A stretch of DNA of 64,000 nt, from assembly GCA_024803745.1 (NCBI GenBank), contig JANJXV010000013.1, forward strand, positions 35,796,501 through 35,860,500, in the 5' to 3' direction. A model generated the notes under the pieces. That model made no database searches. It saw only the letters and a program-made list of their open reading frames with translations, and was not told the origin of the DNA. The DNA comes from Megascapheus bottae. Lineage: Eukaryota; Chordata; Mammalia; Rodentia; Geomyidae. Every line of letters starts with the position of its first letter. The first letter of the stretch is position 1. Position numbers and translations under genes: made by a program. This document shows positions 44,086-54,454 of the stretch, one piece after another.

Positions 44086-44319
44086 GGTTCTTTGTGTATA
44101 TGAGACTGTCTCTCTCAGCACACAGCTAGCATCCAGCCTCACTGAGATCTTGTAGGTGTTTTCTGCGACCTTGTGGTTGCTTTGTCCCCAAGCATTTCAC
44201 TCTAATTCATGCCTCAATAGCAGAATGGCTCACACCTGGGTAGCCTTTTCTCCCAAAGAGGGTGAGTGTTACTATTAACACTGGCATAAGGGGAAAAACA
44301 TCTGATCCAGGTAATTACA

Positions 44320-44480
44320 TTAGGCAATATTTTGCGAGTGCGCCCTATGAGTTAGTGTACCAGGTCTTTGATGTGAATTGCCTCACCGTGGTTTCATAAC
44401 ATCTCTAGGAGGTAGATATCAGTAGGCTATTTTTGCAGATACAGACACTGAGGCACACATAGAGGCTCACATCTACCTGT
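44320..44480 (+). mobile_element. MIR relic
   Basis: The text 'taacatctctaggaggtaga', 'gcagatacagacactgaggc' and 'cacacatagaggctcac' match the MIR core (ctatgaggtaggta...cagatgaggaaactgaggc). Confidence 0.65.
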
Positions 44481-45214
44481 GTAGATTTCCTGGATACCAT
44501 CACCCGGTCAGACAGTCATCCAGCTAGTTTTAGGGTGCAAGCAGTATGGAGAAGCATGCTCCAGAGCCATGCTGAAGAACATCTGTTTCCTTTTTGCTGG
44601 TTCATGGTGGCTAAGCTTTTCCCATTTTGGAGCCAGAACCACAGAGACTGCTGGAAGAGAAAGTCTGTATTTAGTACCAAAGAGTATCTGAATCATTTAG
44701 TGTCTATCCAATTCCTAATTTGTAAAAAGAAGGCTGGATGGATAGAATTTATCAATCAGCAGAGTTCTTCACTCCAGAGTATTTTGAGCTGGCAAATATC
44801 ACCGTTTCCAGTAAAAAAAATTTTTTAAAAAAAAACACCAAATGGAAATCAATGATATTTAGAGAGAATAATTTAAAGAGCATATTTTCTTCTATTTTGG
44901 ATATCTTTAGTTTGATTCATGTGTCATAGTAGACTGTAAGATGAGATTCTTGAACCTATGTGATCTTAGTCATAGAAAACTGTCTTTATTTGGCTGTGCT
45001 TATAATTAGCCTTCTACTTACGTTCAAAAGTTTCAACAAAATCATCTGAAATATACCATTCATGTAATATGTACAAGAAAAATTTTCTCTTGGGTTTTAC
45101 ATAAGGAAAAGCCTTTGCTTTCTTGAGAAGTTACTTTTTTCTCTCTCTAACTAATCAGAACCTTTGGCATCAACCCATCACTGTCTTTATCATATCTGTA
45201 AGAAAGACAGTATA
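44481..45214. other. Non-genic stretch
   Basis: Short frames on both strands at 44508-44929 overlap and show no domain. Nothing called. Confidence 0.5.
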
Positions 45215-45365
45215 TTTAGTGACTCTGGGTGTCTAACTGCTTGGGTTCAAAATTGAATTCTTCCACTCATTAATCAAAGACCTTCAGGGAACTTCATCTT
45301 TTAGTTTTTGTATGTGCGAAATGGAATCAGTCACACCAGGCTTCTATGATTCTCAGCTATACCTT
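45215..45365 (-). mobile_element. MIR-like relic
   Basis: The text 'tgcttgggttcaaaattgaa', 'cttcatcttttagtttttgt' and 'gcgaaatggaatcagtca' follow the reversed MIR core. Confidence 0.45.
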
Positions 45366-45715
45366 TATGTCATTTTTTTAAAAAAATCATGGCTTAATTG
45401 GCAGGTTTTTCTTTCTTAATTATGTCTCACATTCAGTAAAAATATGGCACCTCCCTCACTGGGTTATTATAGGAAAAAAATATATGTCACATGACATGTG
45501 ACTACCGTGAAATATCATTCCCATCTGCTTCACCCTCCGTCTCAGGAACCACACATATCTTCTCTGCTCTTGTCAAGCATTTCCGCATTTCCCCCTTTTA
45601 TTTCTAGTTTATTCATTTTCTTTCATTTGTCTCTTTTGAATGCCAGTGTAAATGAATTGCCAAAAAAAAAAAAAAAGTAGATGGTGTTTCAGATGCAGGA
45701 ATAACAACCACACCA
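45366..45715. other. Non-genic stretch
   Basis: AT-rich sequence ending in an A run at 45662-45675. No gene recognised. Confidence 0.5.
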
Positions 45716-45806
45716 GGGGCTGGGCGTGTGGCGGAGTGGTAGAGTGCTTGACTAGCATGGAAGAAACCACGGGATCAACTCCTTAGTACCATATTAAAAA
45801 ATAATA
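45716..45806 (+). mobile_element. IDL monomer SINE without Geo tail
   Basis: The text 'ggggctgggcgtgtggcgga', 'tagagtgcttgactagcatg' and 'ccttagtaccatatt' then an A-rich tail. Equivalent to the left monomer of IDL-Geo standing alone. Confidence 0.8.
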
Positions 45807-46003
45807 ATAACCACCACCACCACCAGTTGAAACCACCAAAAATAGCAGAGAATAAAATGACCAAACACCAGCCTCTAGTACAGAGGCCATGCCAGGTGAC
45901 AACACCTACCCCTGTAGCATGGGAAAAGGAAAACTCTGTTTAGCATGTTTTCAGGCGAATCCCAGGGGCATCCTTGAATGTAGAGTTTCTCAATTGCCCT
46001 TGG

Positions 46004-46030
46004 CTTAATTGAAGATAAGAGTCTCATGGG

Positions 46031-46066
<36 letters not shown>

Positions 46067-46151
46067 CTAAGCTGGTTTTGAACCACAGTCCTCAGATCCC
46101 AGCCTCGTGCTGAGTAGCTAGAATGACAGGTGTGAACCACCAGGGATTGCC
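46004..46151 (-). mobile_element. B1-like SINE with 33-base T run
   Basis: Linker and B1-like head are interrupted by a T run at 46032-46064. The run lies between linker and head, where no tail is expected, so it is an expansion or the tail of a second element. Confidence 0.7.
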
Positions 46152-46306
46152 TTTTGTGTTTTTTATATTACTCCCTGTGAGTGCCTCATACGTGGTTTAC
46201 CTTTTTTGTTCTCTTAAACAAGTATTTTACATTTCTGCCAAGTGATGGCTCTGTAGCTGTTTGGTTGGACAATTATTAATGAGGAAGTTAAAAACCCATT
46301 CCTACA

Positions 46307-46522
46307 GGGTGCCAGTGGCCCACGCCTGTCATCCAAGCTATTCAAGAGGCTGAGATCTGAGGATCGCAGTTCCAAACCGCCAAGGGCAGTAAAGTGTGTG
46401 TTAACTGCCAGAAAACTGGAAATGGTTTGGTGGCTCAAAGTGGTAGAAAGCTAGCCTTGAGTGCAAAGAGGCTCAGGGACAGTACCCAGGCCCTGAGTTT
46501 CAAGCCTGAGGACCTGCAAAAG
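46307..46522 (+). mobile_element. B1-Geo SINE, diverged
   Basis: Plus strand: 'gtgccagtggcccacgcctg', 'gaggctgagatctgaggatc', Geo 'gcaaagaggctcagggacag'. Confidence 0.85.
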
Positions 46523-46664
46523 CAACAAACAAAAGCACCTTATTCTTTTACTCTGCCTTCAGCACAGTTGTAGAATCTCTACCTGATAGTTTTTCTCTCC
46601 CTGTGCTGTATTTCTGAAGCTCTATGCTGAGGCCTGCTGGGAGGGACCCAAATAAATTGAAAAG

Positions 46665-46890
46665 GGTGGAGACATGTTGGTTAGTGCCTACCCTGTGCCA
46701 TACCCTTGCTTGGCAGTTGACATACACCATCTCATTTTGGCCTTATAGTAATTCTATGATCCGGTATTATTATCTTCCTTCCACTAATGCAGAAATCATC
46801 TGAACATGGTTAGCTAAACATGTTTGGTATCACACTGTCAGTGCTGGGTCTATGAAGTTCAAACTGGTTCCATAGCCCATAATCTTTCCG
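46665..46890 (+). mobile_element. MIR relic
   Basis: The text 'tagtgcctaccctgtgccat', 'tatagtaattctatgatccg' and 'ccactaatgcagaaatcatc' follow the MIR order. Confidence 0.5.
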
Positions 46891-46963
46891 TGAATGCCTC
46901 ACAGAGGCCTTGTTGTTTTCTGTCATTCATTCATGCATCCTTCCTTCTGTTTACTTGGACCCT

Positions 46964-47100
46964 CAAGCATTCATTCAGTCAGCAAACTTCATTAATTATC
47001 TAAGTGTCAGGTGCTGTGCTGGGCCCTGAAGATGTGAAAATGGTCAGGGCTCTGTACGCTCTCTCATATCCTGGTAGAAGATGCAGACAAGACAACAGGG
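46964..47100 (+). mobile_element. L2/MIR-class relic
   Basis: The text 'attaattatctaagtgtcag', 'gtgctgtgctgggccctgaa' and 'gcagacaagacaacaggga' recall the common 'tgccaggcactgtgctgggc' block. Confidence 0.5.
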
Positions 47101-48094
47101 ATGTGTCATGGCAGGAACGACCGGAACTGTGAGGGGTGGAAGGGGGAGATTGCATTTCTTTCTCTGAGTGACTTTGACCTTGCTCATATGCATTAGTATT
47201 TTCATCTCCTTGTCCCTGGGGTGTTTCTTGGTGTTCATTCTCCCTGCTGTGTGCCCCCCACTCACATGTGTGACCCAGGAGGGACATTTGCACACTTTTC
47301 CAGCCTACTGGAGATGTACCTGTCTCTTCTGTTGGCCTAAAGTGCCTTATAGGCAGGCAGGAGCTTGACCTTGTTCTGTATTGATGCTCAGTGGCTGGCA
47401 TCTGAATGGCATAGAGAAGGACCTTAATAAACATTACTGAGTGAGCAGATCATAAATTCATATGCCAATAGGAAGCAAAGAGAAGCTATACTTTTGTGCC
47501 CATATGCATTAAGAAGTGATTGGCTCCTTTCTTCCATTTTTTTGTGGCTATGTTTATTGAGTTCTGCCTGAAAAGCAAAGCCATGCAAGAGTAGTAGCTG
47601 AAAACTTGGAGAAGTATCAGCAGTCAGAGGAGGAGGACAGAGGTGGGAAAGGCAGTCTACAATTTATGGGGATAAAGATGTCTATATGTTGTTCTGTAAT
47701 AAACTGTGTTGTGATTAATGAGAAGGAAATAAAGCTCAAGGATGCTGAAATGCCTCTGTGGAAAAGCATGGGTGGCAGAGATAGTGACAGTGGACTGAAG
47801 GGATTGCTGAGGTAGAGTCTGAAGAAGGATAAGGGTAATCCATGCTGGATTATGCCAATGGGAAGGGCCAGGTGGGACTCCACCAGTTTACTAGATTTAC
47901 ATGATTGCTGTAGAAGTTCCACACAGATGGGAAAAAGTCAGTAAGGCCCTAGCTGTAGAGTCTTGGCTACCCGTGGAGCAGTTTGTCTGGGCTATCTTGA
48001 TTAGACTCAAGGCAGAATCCCCACTATCATACTTCAAGAACTGTAGTGCCAATTTGTATTTGATCCATGTTTCTTTTTCATTGGGGCAATATAG
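47101..48094. other. Non-genic stretch
   Basis: Probable L2 end at about 47340-47440 (ggcatagagaaggaccttaa, taaacattactgagtgagc). The frames at 47606-47922 overlap on both strands and show no domain. Confidence 0.45.
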
Positions 48095-48109
48095 TAAATT
48101 TCATTTTCT

Positions 48110-48308
48110 TTTTTCATTTTTTTGGCCAGCTCTGGGACTTAAACTCAGGGCCTGAGCTCTGTCCTTGGATATTTTCAAGGCTAGAGCTCTACCACTTGAG
48201 CCTCAGCACCACTTCCAGCCTTTTCTATGTATGTGGTACTGAGGAATCGAACCCGGGTTTTCATGCTTGCTAGACAAGTACTCCACCACTAGGCCAAACT
48301 TCCGGCCC
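48110..48308 (-). mobile_element. IDL-Geo SINE
   Basis: Minus strand, full length. A 15-bp target duplication with one mismatch: taaatttcattttct at 48095-48109 and taaatttaattttct at 48309-48323. Confidence 0.93.
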
Positions 48309-48337
48309 TAAATTTAATTTTCTATTTCTAAGTCAGT

Positions 48338-48553
48338 GTGTGTGTGTGTTAAACTCAGGACCTCACACATTCATGTGATTTCTTTTGCTTAAGGTTAGTG
48401 CTCTATCAACTGAGCCATACCTTCCAGTTCTGGCTTTTGCTGGTTAATTGGAAATGGAAGTCTTATGTATGTATTTGTCTGTCCTGGCTGGCTTAAGATC
48501 ATAAACCTCCTATTTTAGCCTGCTGTGTAGGTGTGAACCACTAGAACCAAGCT
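48338..48553 (-). mobile_element. B1-Geo SINE, diverged
   Basis: Short (TG)n tail, Geo 'taaggttagtgctctatcaa', linker 'gctggttaattggaaatgga', decayed B1-like head. Confidence 0.72.
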
Positions 48554-48734
48554 TCTAGATCAGCTTTAAAGAAAGTCTACTGTGGGTGAGAGATGACTTT
48601 AGCTTGAGAATACAGGAAAAAGATAACACTGGCACCATTCAGTGGCAAGTGTAATCCCTGGAAGCCTGGCGTGCTTGCCTCACTTCCTCTTGGAATTCTG
48701 GTAAGTGATAAGGTAGAAAACTGCAGTTAAAACT

Positions 48735-48965
48735 AGACATCCTGTAATCCTAGCTACTCAGGAGGCTGAGATCTGAGGATCAAGGTTCAAAGCTAACCGG
48801 GCAAAAAAGGACCTGAGACTCTTATCTCCGATTAACTTCAAGAAAATAGGAAGTGTGGCTTGGCTCAAGGGTAGGGCGGTAGCCTTGAGCTGAAGAGCTC
48901 CGGGAAAGCACTCTGGCCAAGCCCAAGCCCCATGACCCACAAAAAAACAAAAACAAAAAGAAAAA
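48735..48965 (+). mobile_element. B1-Geo SINE
   Basis: Plus strand, head partly lost at the 5' end, then 'ctgtaatcctagctactcag' and a full Geo tail; (CAAAAA)n tail. Directly followed by a second copy. Confidence 0.88.
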
Positions 48966-48971
48966 CACCAA

Positions 48972-49203
48972 GAGAGCTAGATACCTGTGGCTCACACTGA
49001 CAATCCTAGCTAATCAAGAGGTGGAGATCCCAGGACTGAGATTTGAAGCCACTGTGGGAAAGGAAAGTCCACAAGACTTTCTAATTAACCAGCAGAAAGC
49101 TGTAAGTAGAGGTGTAACTTAAGGGGTAGAGCAGGAGCCTTGAGTGAAAAATGCTAATCAAAGCCTGAGTTCAAGACCCTGTACTGGCACTTACGAAACA
49201 AAC
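48972..49203 (+). mobile_element. B1-Geo SINE, older
   Basis: Plus strand, in tandem with the previous one but more diverged: 'ctgtggctcacactgacaat', Geo 'gtaacttaaggggtagagca'. Two insertions head to tail, probably into the A tail region. Confidence 0.82.
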
Positions 49204-50190
49204 CAACAACCTTGTTTTCAGAGCTGCTCAGAGTAGGACACCGTTTGTAGCTTCTCTGTCATTAATTCACTGTATCTAGCTTTAGTCTTTTCCAGACAGC
49301 CACATTTTTCCACTGACAAAACATTTAATTCTCAGTGACATTTCTCCATCATTATAAATAGCAGGGAGTTTTTAATCATTTTTTAAGTACCAAAGCTTTC
49401 TTCGCCCAGGGGGGCTGTAGTTAGTTTGAGCAAAGCAATTTGGATTCTGAAACAGATCGATTGGCACTGATTACATTCTTGCTCTCCAAGAAGAACTGAT
49501 GATTTTAGCACATTTGGAAATTTCACAAGGGTCTCCGTCTTCATGTTGTCCTCCCGTCACTTGTTTCCATGGTACCGAAGTTTCCATGTTGGTGCTCTGG
49601 GGAGGAGGGGTGTCAGTGATCTTTAAGGGTGTTATCAGATTTTAAAAACCAATTTTCACCAAGAAATGCATTTGAATTCATGGCAATGATGAGGAACTTA
49701 GATGTTACAGAGCCACCAGGCCACTCTCCATGATGTGGCATCTCCCAGGCTACCTCTGCACCCCTCCAGAGCTCAGGACATACCCGTGGATCTGATCTAC
49801 CACTGTCAGGTCATTACCTAGAATGAGGCCGTATCAATCATGAACCTATTTTCTAGTGTTTGAATCCTGTGTTTCTTCTTGTCCAAATATCCTCTCTTAT
49901 GTACCAATGAGAAGTGTCAGTTATTTATAAAATGTGGGTAGAAAACATCATGTATGCAGTGAGAAGATGAAATTTTGTAGAGTGTTGATTAGTATTCACA
50001 ACACTGCTTTAAAAATATATATTGAAATGAACCCTTCTCAGCTAAAATATGGCTTTCCATAATAAGTCTGGTTTCTGAGCCATAGTAATTTCTGTAAGTA
50101 TTGTTTTATGGCTCTCTAGTTCTGGGTGGAAGGAAGATAGCATTTTATCTTTTTTTTTTTCCCAAATGCTGTAGGAACATCAACACATAG
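49204..50190. other. Repeat-free non-genic stretch, candidate conserved non-coding
   Basis: About 1 kb with no recognised repeat. Contains an AT-rich 'attataaatagcaggg' word near 49351 and few long frames on either strand. A role as a regulatory element is inference. Confidence 0.4.
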
Positions 50191-50195
50191 TTGTT

Positions 50196-50235
<40 letters not shown>
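50191..50235 (+). repeat. (TTG)n microsatellite
   Basis: The expanded (CAA)n tail of the minus-strand SINE that follows. Confidence 0.95.
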
Positions 50236-50475
50236 GGGTCGTGGGGCTTGAACTTAGCATGGGCACTGTCCCTGAGCTCTTCGACTCAACACTACCACCT
50301 ACCCTTGAACCAAGGCCCTCTCCCCATGGTTAGTTGATTACTACATTACACTAGAAGTTAATTAGAGATAGAGTTTCAGCTCAGTTTTGTGCCCAGGCTG
50401 GCTTTGAACCACGATCCTCAGATCTCAGCCTCCCGAGTAGCTAGGATTAGAGGCATGAGCCACTGGGCCCGGCTT
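50236..50475 (-). mobile_element. B1-Geo SINE
   Basis: Minus strand with a short insertion between Geo and linker (about 50318-50350). Head 'cctcccgagtagctaggatt' and 'gagccactgggcccggctt' are well kept. Confidence 0.9.
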
Positions 50476-50629
50476 CTTGTTGTTGTTTTTATGTCCTAAG
50501 TGCTGAAGGAGGGAGAAATAATGTGATGTGCTGTATGTAGACTATGGACTCTGGCAAAAGTAGGCTTAAAGAAAGATTTTGTTCTCTTCAGAATGGGTGT
50601 TTCTTTTCTTTCTTTTTTTTTCTAAGCTA

Positions 50630-50775
50630 TCATTTGAGTATCTTTAAATTCACTTGCTTATAGAATACAACTCACTGGCTTTCAATATACTAACAGAGTT
50701 GTGTAACTATTATAGTATCTTCATAAGTCCCCAAATTTTATTACTCTATCTTCTTCTCTGTGGGTTTGTGTAGTC
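50630..50775 (-). mobile_element. Ancient L1 (L1M type) 3'-end relic
   Basis: The text 'ttaaattcacttgcttatag' and 'cagagttgtgtaactattat' parallel the block at 57150-57260 and the L1M consensus (atataattcaccca...gttgtgcaaccatcac). Confidence 0.6.
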
Positions 50776-50923
50776 TGGACATCACTTTTATACGGAATCA
50801 TATAATATGTATATATTTATAGTACAAAGGGATTTCATTGTGATATTTTCATACATGCATATAATATACTTGGACCAAATTCATTCCCTGAATTACTTTT
50901 TCCCCTCCTCCATCCTTTTTTTT

Positions 50924-51108
50924 TTTGCTAGTCCTGGCTTTGAACTCAGGGCCTGAGCACTGTCCTTGGGCTTTCTCGAGCTAGACCTCTACCACTTGAG
51001 CCACAGTACCACTTCTGGCTTTTTCTATGTATGTGGAACCAAGGAATTGAACCCGGGTATTTGTGAATGCTAGGCAAGCACACTACCACTAGGCCAAACT
51101 CCTGGCCC
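50924..51108 (-). mobile_element. IDL-Geo SINE in old L1
   Basis: Minus strand: T run, 'gctagtcctggctttgaact', 'tgtatgtggaaccaaggaat', 'actaggccaaactcctggcc'. Confidence 0.92.
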
Positions 51109-51286
51109 CCTCCCCGATTTTAAAAATAATTTTCTATTGGTTTGTTTGTTTATTTTCATATATGTATATGAAATGATTTAATCATATTCATCCCCACCTT
51201 CTTTCTTTCTTCTCCCCAGTTTCTACTCTTCCTCCCACAAACAGTCCCTATTTTATGTCATTTTAAAAAAGATATATGTGGCTTTT

Positions 51287-51494
51287 TTTCTTTTTCTAGT
51301 CCTGGGGCTTGAACTCAGAGCCTGGGCAGTGTCTCTGAGCCTCTTTGTGCTCAAGGCTAATGCTCTGCCACTTGAGCTACTGTGCCATTTCTGGAGATAA
51401 GAGCCGCATGGACTTTTCTGCCTGGGTTGGCTTCAAACCATAACCCTGAGCTCTCAGCCTTATGAGTAGCATGAAACACCATGCCTGGCTATGT
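51287..51494 (-). mobile_element. B1-Geo SINE in old L1
   Basis: Minus strand: 'cctggggcttgaactcagag', 'ctcaaggctaatgctctgcc'. The linker is shortened and the B1-like head partly deleted (ttatgagtagcatgaaacac). Confidence 0.82.
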
Positions 51495-52034
51495 GGCCTT
51501 GTATATAAGATGTTTCCATCAATATTTTAGCAAGTAAAATTACTTCATTTCTTTTTATTGCTGAATGCTATTCTATTATGTGGACCTAACACATTATGTT
51601 TATCTACTCATTAGCTAATGGATACTTGGGCTTTTCCGTTTTGGATCTATGTGAATAATGTTTCTACAAACATTCATAAACAGACTGTGTGTGGATACAT
51701 ACTTTTAATTCTCTTAGGTATGTACCCAGGAATGAAATTGCTCAATTATGTAGTAAGTCTGAATTTCACCATTTGAGGAAGTACCAAACTGTTTTCCAAA
51801 GTGACTTACCATTTTACAATCTCACCGTCAATGCATGATGGTGATCTAATTTTTTCATATCTTCTTCAGCAATTTTTTGTCAATTTTCTCCATCTTAGTA
51901 GGTGTAAAATGATATCTTGTTCTGGTTTTAATTTGCATATCCCTAATAGCTAATGATACTGATCATCCCTTTATGTACCTGTTGATTATTTTGCTATCTT
52001 TTGGGAGAAATGTCTATTTGATTTCTCTTGTAAT

Positions 52035-52118
52035 TTTATTTTATTTTTGGTGCTGGGAATTGAACAAGGCCTTGTTCATTGTAAGCACATGGTCTCTTAC
52101 TAAGTTATACCGCCAGTC
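52035..52118 (-). mobile_element. ID monomer in old L1
   Basis: Minus-strand ID: 'ggtgctgggaattgaacaag' and 'ttactaagttataccgccag'. L1 homology resumes directly after it (tttgtctattttaaaattaa). Confidence 0.7.
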
Positions 52119-52170
52119 CCTTTGTCTATTTTAAAATTAAGATTGTCTTTTTATTGCTTTACATGGAGGA

Positions 52171-52460
52171 GTTCAGTGATAGTTAATCTTGGTTGCTAAC
52201 TTGATTGGATTGAGAAATGACTCGGACATTAGTAAAGCAGCCTTCTGTGTGTGTCTGTGACAGAATTGCTAGAGATAATTAGATCACCAGGGCTCTGACC
52301 ACCAGTCCATGGATGGGTTCAACTTTAGATGGGTTGGAAAGTTGGCTACTTTGGGGAAGTAGCTTGCTAGGGACATGATCTAGTGTATGCCCTTGCCTCC
52401 TCTCCAATCTCTACTACTCGAATCCTACACCCTGTGGAAGTGCTGACTGCACTGCCCCTT
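52171..52460 (+). mobile_element. Old interspersed repeat, family not named
   Basis: The text 'gatagttaatcttggttgct', 'acttgattggattgagaaat' and 'tgtgtgtctgtgacagaatt' resemble a block seen widely in mammalian genomes (ttaatttt...gtcaacttgactggg). I cannot assign the family by eye. Confidence 0.4.
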
Positions 52461-52659
52461 GACTTGAGAAGACTTACATTGATTTTGAGTTGTATTGACT
52501 TTGCCCACTTCTGTAGTTCTACTTCTGTAACTCAAGAGCTGTGTCTTTGTTATACACATTGATCACATTCAGTTGCATATTTTAATCATATTCCTGTACT
52601 CTGCCCATTGTTCTCTATCCACATCCTGTACAGTATGTGCCACATGTGAAATTCTAAGA

Positions 52660-52900
52660 GAGCCAAAAGACACAGAACTCATGTTAGCCTCAAGTTTGGG
52701 TGGGACTCTATCTTGGCATTGACACTGTGGCTTGGAGAAGGCTGCTACTCTCCCTGGACTCCCAACTTCCTCATTTATAAAAAGGAAGCTAATGATAATA
52801 TCTGTTTTAGAGATGCACTGGACTATTAAGTAAAATAGCACAAATAAAGTTTATTGTATAGAAACTAATAGACAGTAAGTACTCAATAAACACCTTCCAC
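52660..52900 (-). mobile_element. MIR relic
   Basis: The text 'cttcctcatttataaaaagg', 'taatgataatatctgtttta' and 'cagtaagtactcaataaaca' are the reversed MIR landmarks (cctcatctgtaaaatggg...taagtgctcaataaa). Confidence 0.65.
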
Positions 52901-53437
52901 TGGAAATGTCTGAAATAAAATTGCTGCTCAGCTTATTTTGGACCTGCAGCTGCCAACCCTAACCCTGTCACCTTCAAAAACGTGGCAGAGTAAGAAGGAT
53001 GGAGAAATTCTAATTATTTGGTGCTGTAGACTTCTTCTTCTTTGTCGTCGTTGTTATTCTTGTGGTTGATTATTCAGGACTGTGCTATTTTAAGCTTTTT
53101 GGAGAATGGTCAAGGGCACTGGAAGCCTGGCATGTTCCCCTGAGAATGTGGTGCTAAAACCCCTGAGTATGAGGTGTTTGTTGGTTGCTGCTGTTGAGCT
53201 GTGAACATGGAAAGCTATGAGCAGGAGGAGGGCACGTCTCACTTTCTCACTCTCCTACTGGGATCTGCTAAGCAGAGCTGTTCAGGGCAGTGTAAACCAC
53301 AGACACCTAATTCCTCAGCCCATCGTCTCCCCAGACAGTCTTGGGCTGTTTGGCCTTTCAAGTTCTGGTAGCTACTAGGATATGGATACATATTTACCTT
53401 TGTACTTAGCCTGGCTCAAGGTATTTGCACTGGTGAA

Positions 53438-53440
<3 letters not shown>
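52901..53440. other. Non-genic stretch
   Basis: No gene or repeat recognised beyond a short CTT/GTT-rich run near 53030. Confidence 0.5.

Positions 53441-53516
<76 letters not shown>
53441..53516 (+). repeat. (CT)38 microsatellite, uninterrupted
   Basis: A pure CT array followed after 'acag' by a short GA run, so the two can pair as a hairpin. Confidence 0.98.
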
Positions 53517-53518
<2 letters not shown>

Positions 53519-53639
53519 AGAGAGAGAGATATGTGTAGCTAATTTCTCCCCAATTCCCTAATCTTAAACATAGATGCATATCAAGAATTGCCAAAGGTAC
53601 TTAAGAAAATCCCACACATTTCTTTACCCCCATTTTATC

Positions 53640-53850
53640 TTTCATTTTTCATATAATTTATTACTTCATGGGTATGTCCCATTTCTGTACTTATTGCTTC
53701 GTTGGTATATGTCTCTTCATGGGAATGCAGGCTCTATAAGAACAGAGCTGTGAGTCCTGCTTGGTTCCGGATCCCTGGCACCTAATCAGTGGTGGGTATG
53801 GAGTCGGAGACGAGTAAGTGATGGAATGAGTGAATAAGTTAGTGAAGATC
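53640..53850 (+). mobile_element. L2 3'-end relic
   Basis: The text 'gaatgcaggctctataagaa', 'ccctggcacctaatcagtgg' and 'gatggaatgagtgaataagt' follow the L2 end (gaatgtaagctccatgagg...aatgaatgaa). Confidence 0.6.
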
Positions 53851-53924
53851 CAGGCCAATTAACTAGAGCCCTGGGAGCTGGGGTCCCAGATTTGAAGCTG
53901 TCTGTCTATCTACTTAATTTTTGA

Positions 53925-54454
53925 GGTAGTACTGTGGCTTGAACTTGGGTACTGGGGCTTGAACTTGGATTGGATTAGGTACTGTCCCTGAGCTTTTATC
54001 TTTTTTCTTTTTTTGTCAGTCATGTGACTTGAACTCTGGACCTGGGTGCTGTCCCTGAGCTCTTCAGCTCAAGGCTATCACCCTACCACTGGGCCTGGGC
54101 GTTGTCCCTGAGCTTTTTAGTTCAAGGGTACAACCTTACCTCTTGAGTCATAGTCACTTTTGTTTTTCTAGTAGTTAAATGGAGATAAGAGTCTCACAAA
54201 CTTTAGTGCCCAAGCTGGCTTTGAACCACGATCCTCAGATCTCAGCCTCCTGAGTAGCTAGTATTACTAAGTAGCTATATATATATATTTTTTTTTCGAG
54301 GCTCTCACTATACCACTTGAGCTTTATTTCCAACTTCTTTGGGAGTTAATTGGAGATAAGACTTTCCTGTCTCTGCTGGCTCTGAGCCATGATCTTCAGA
54401 TCTTAGCCTCCTGAGTAGCTAGCATTATAGTTGTGACCTATAAGCTCCTGGCCT
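53925..54454 (-). mobile_element. B1-Geo SINE split by a second SINE
   Basis: The outer minus-strand element has Geo sequence at about 53925-54003 and the remaining Geo, linker and head at about 54296-54454 (gttaattggagataagactt, cctgagtagctagcattata). Confidence 0.8.
54010..54268 (-). mobile_element. B1-Geo SINE with duplicated Geo segment, nested
   Basis: Inner minus-strand element. The Geo tail has two tandem copies of the 'ctgtccctgagctcttcagctcaaggg' type segment (about 54047-54083 and 54086-54134), then linker and a well-kept B1-like head. Same duplication as 21725-22017 and 4099-4408. Confidence 0.87.

Larger units (their letters stand above)
50790..52170 (-). mobile_element. Old L1 3' region with three SINE insertions
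   Basis: Minus-strand L1: 3' UTR at 50790-50920 (gggatttcattgtgatattt) and 51109-51286, then ORF2 C-terminal DNA at 51495-52034 ('gctaatggatacttgggctt', 'gtacccaggaatgaaattgc', 'ctaatagctaatgatactga'), resuming at 52119-52170. Split by SINEs at 50924, 51287 and 52035. The reading frame is fully decayed. Confidence 0.75.
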
